This document shows, piece by piece, positions 63,927 through 64,000 of a DNA stretch of 64,000 bases. The number at the start of each line of letters is the position of its first letter. Position 1 is the stretch's first letter. The stretch covers positions 1-64,000 of the forward strand of contig CACOMD010000005.1 in NCBI GenBank assembly GCA_902628235.1, written 5' to 3'. The translations under genes were made by a program, and so were the position numbers. This stretch comes from an uncultured Prochlorococcus sp. GTDB lineage: Bacteria > Cyanobacteriota > Cyanobacteriia > PCC-6307 > Cyanobiaceae. Below the pieces are notes generated by a model that did no database searches, was not told where the DNA came from, and saw nothing but the letters and a program-made list of their open reading frames with translations.

Positions 63927-64000
63927 AAAATTTTATACTCTAAAGCCTAATAATAATTGAAAATAAGGATTCTTTAAACATTTCCAATTAATATCTAAAA

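Overview
The window is AT-rich, densely packed picocyanobacterial DNA. It most resembles a high-light-adapted Prochlorococcus: a single Pcb antenna gene, a lycopene cyclase, ndhD, picocyanobacterial small proteins, very short intergenic gaps and many overlapping gene ends. I support about 62 protein-coding genes. They include sulfur/methionine genes (SulP, metA, metY), a CbiX-type chelatase with a His/Cys-rich tail, a divergent GpsA-like dehydrogenase facing an StpA-like phosphatase and an ArsS-like radical SAM gene, a Fur-family regulator, a POR-like SDR, lycopene cyclase, pcb, hisS, acs, a prenyl-diphosphate synthase/murI/amidase/nitrilase operon, comB, aroA, glmU, murF, glgA, menB, menD, lepB, an Mn/Zn-type ABC transporter, trpS, thrS, glk, thrB, ndhD, an M3 peptidase, folB and proA. 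I found no rRNA, tRNA, CRISPR array, transposase or prophage. I did not find a self-evident new defence or mobile system. The best second-look items are: a decapeptide-repeat/DUF3721 protein; an RHH-like plus GIY-YIG-like gene pair preceded by three CAATCT hexamers phased at exactly 11 bp; a cluster of three DnaA-box-like nonamers in a long intergenic gap; a POR paralog beside pigment genes; the GpsA-like/StpA-like/ArsS-like neighbourhood; and a DUF697 protein with a degenerate GTPase region at the head of the metal ABC operon. All family calls come from reading the protein sequences by eye; no database search was run.
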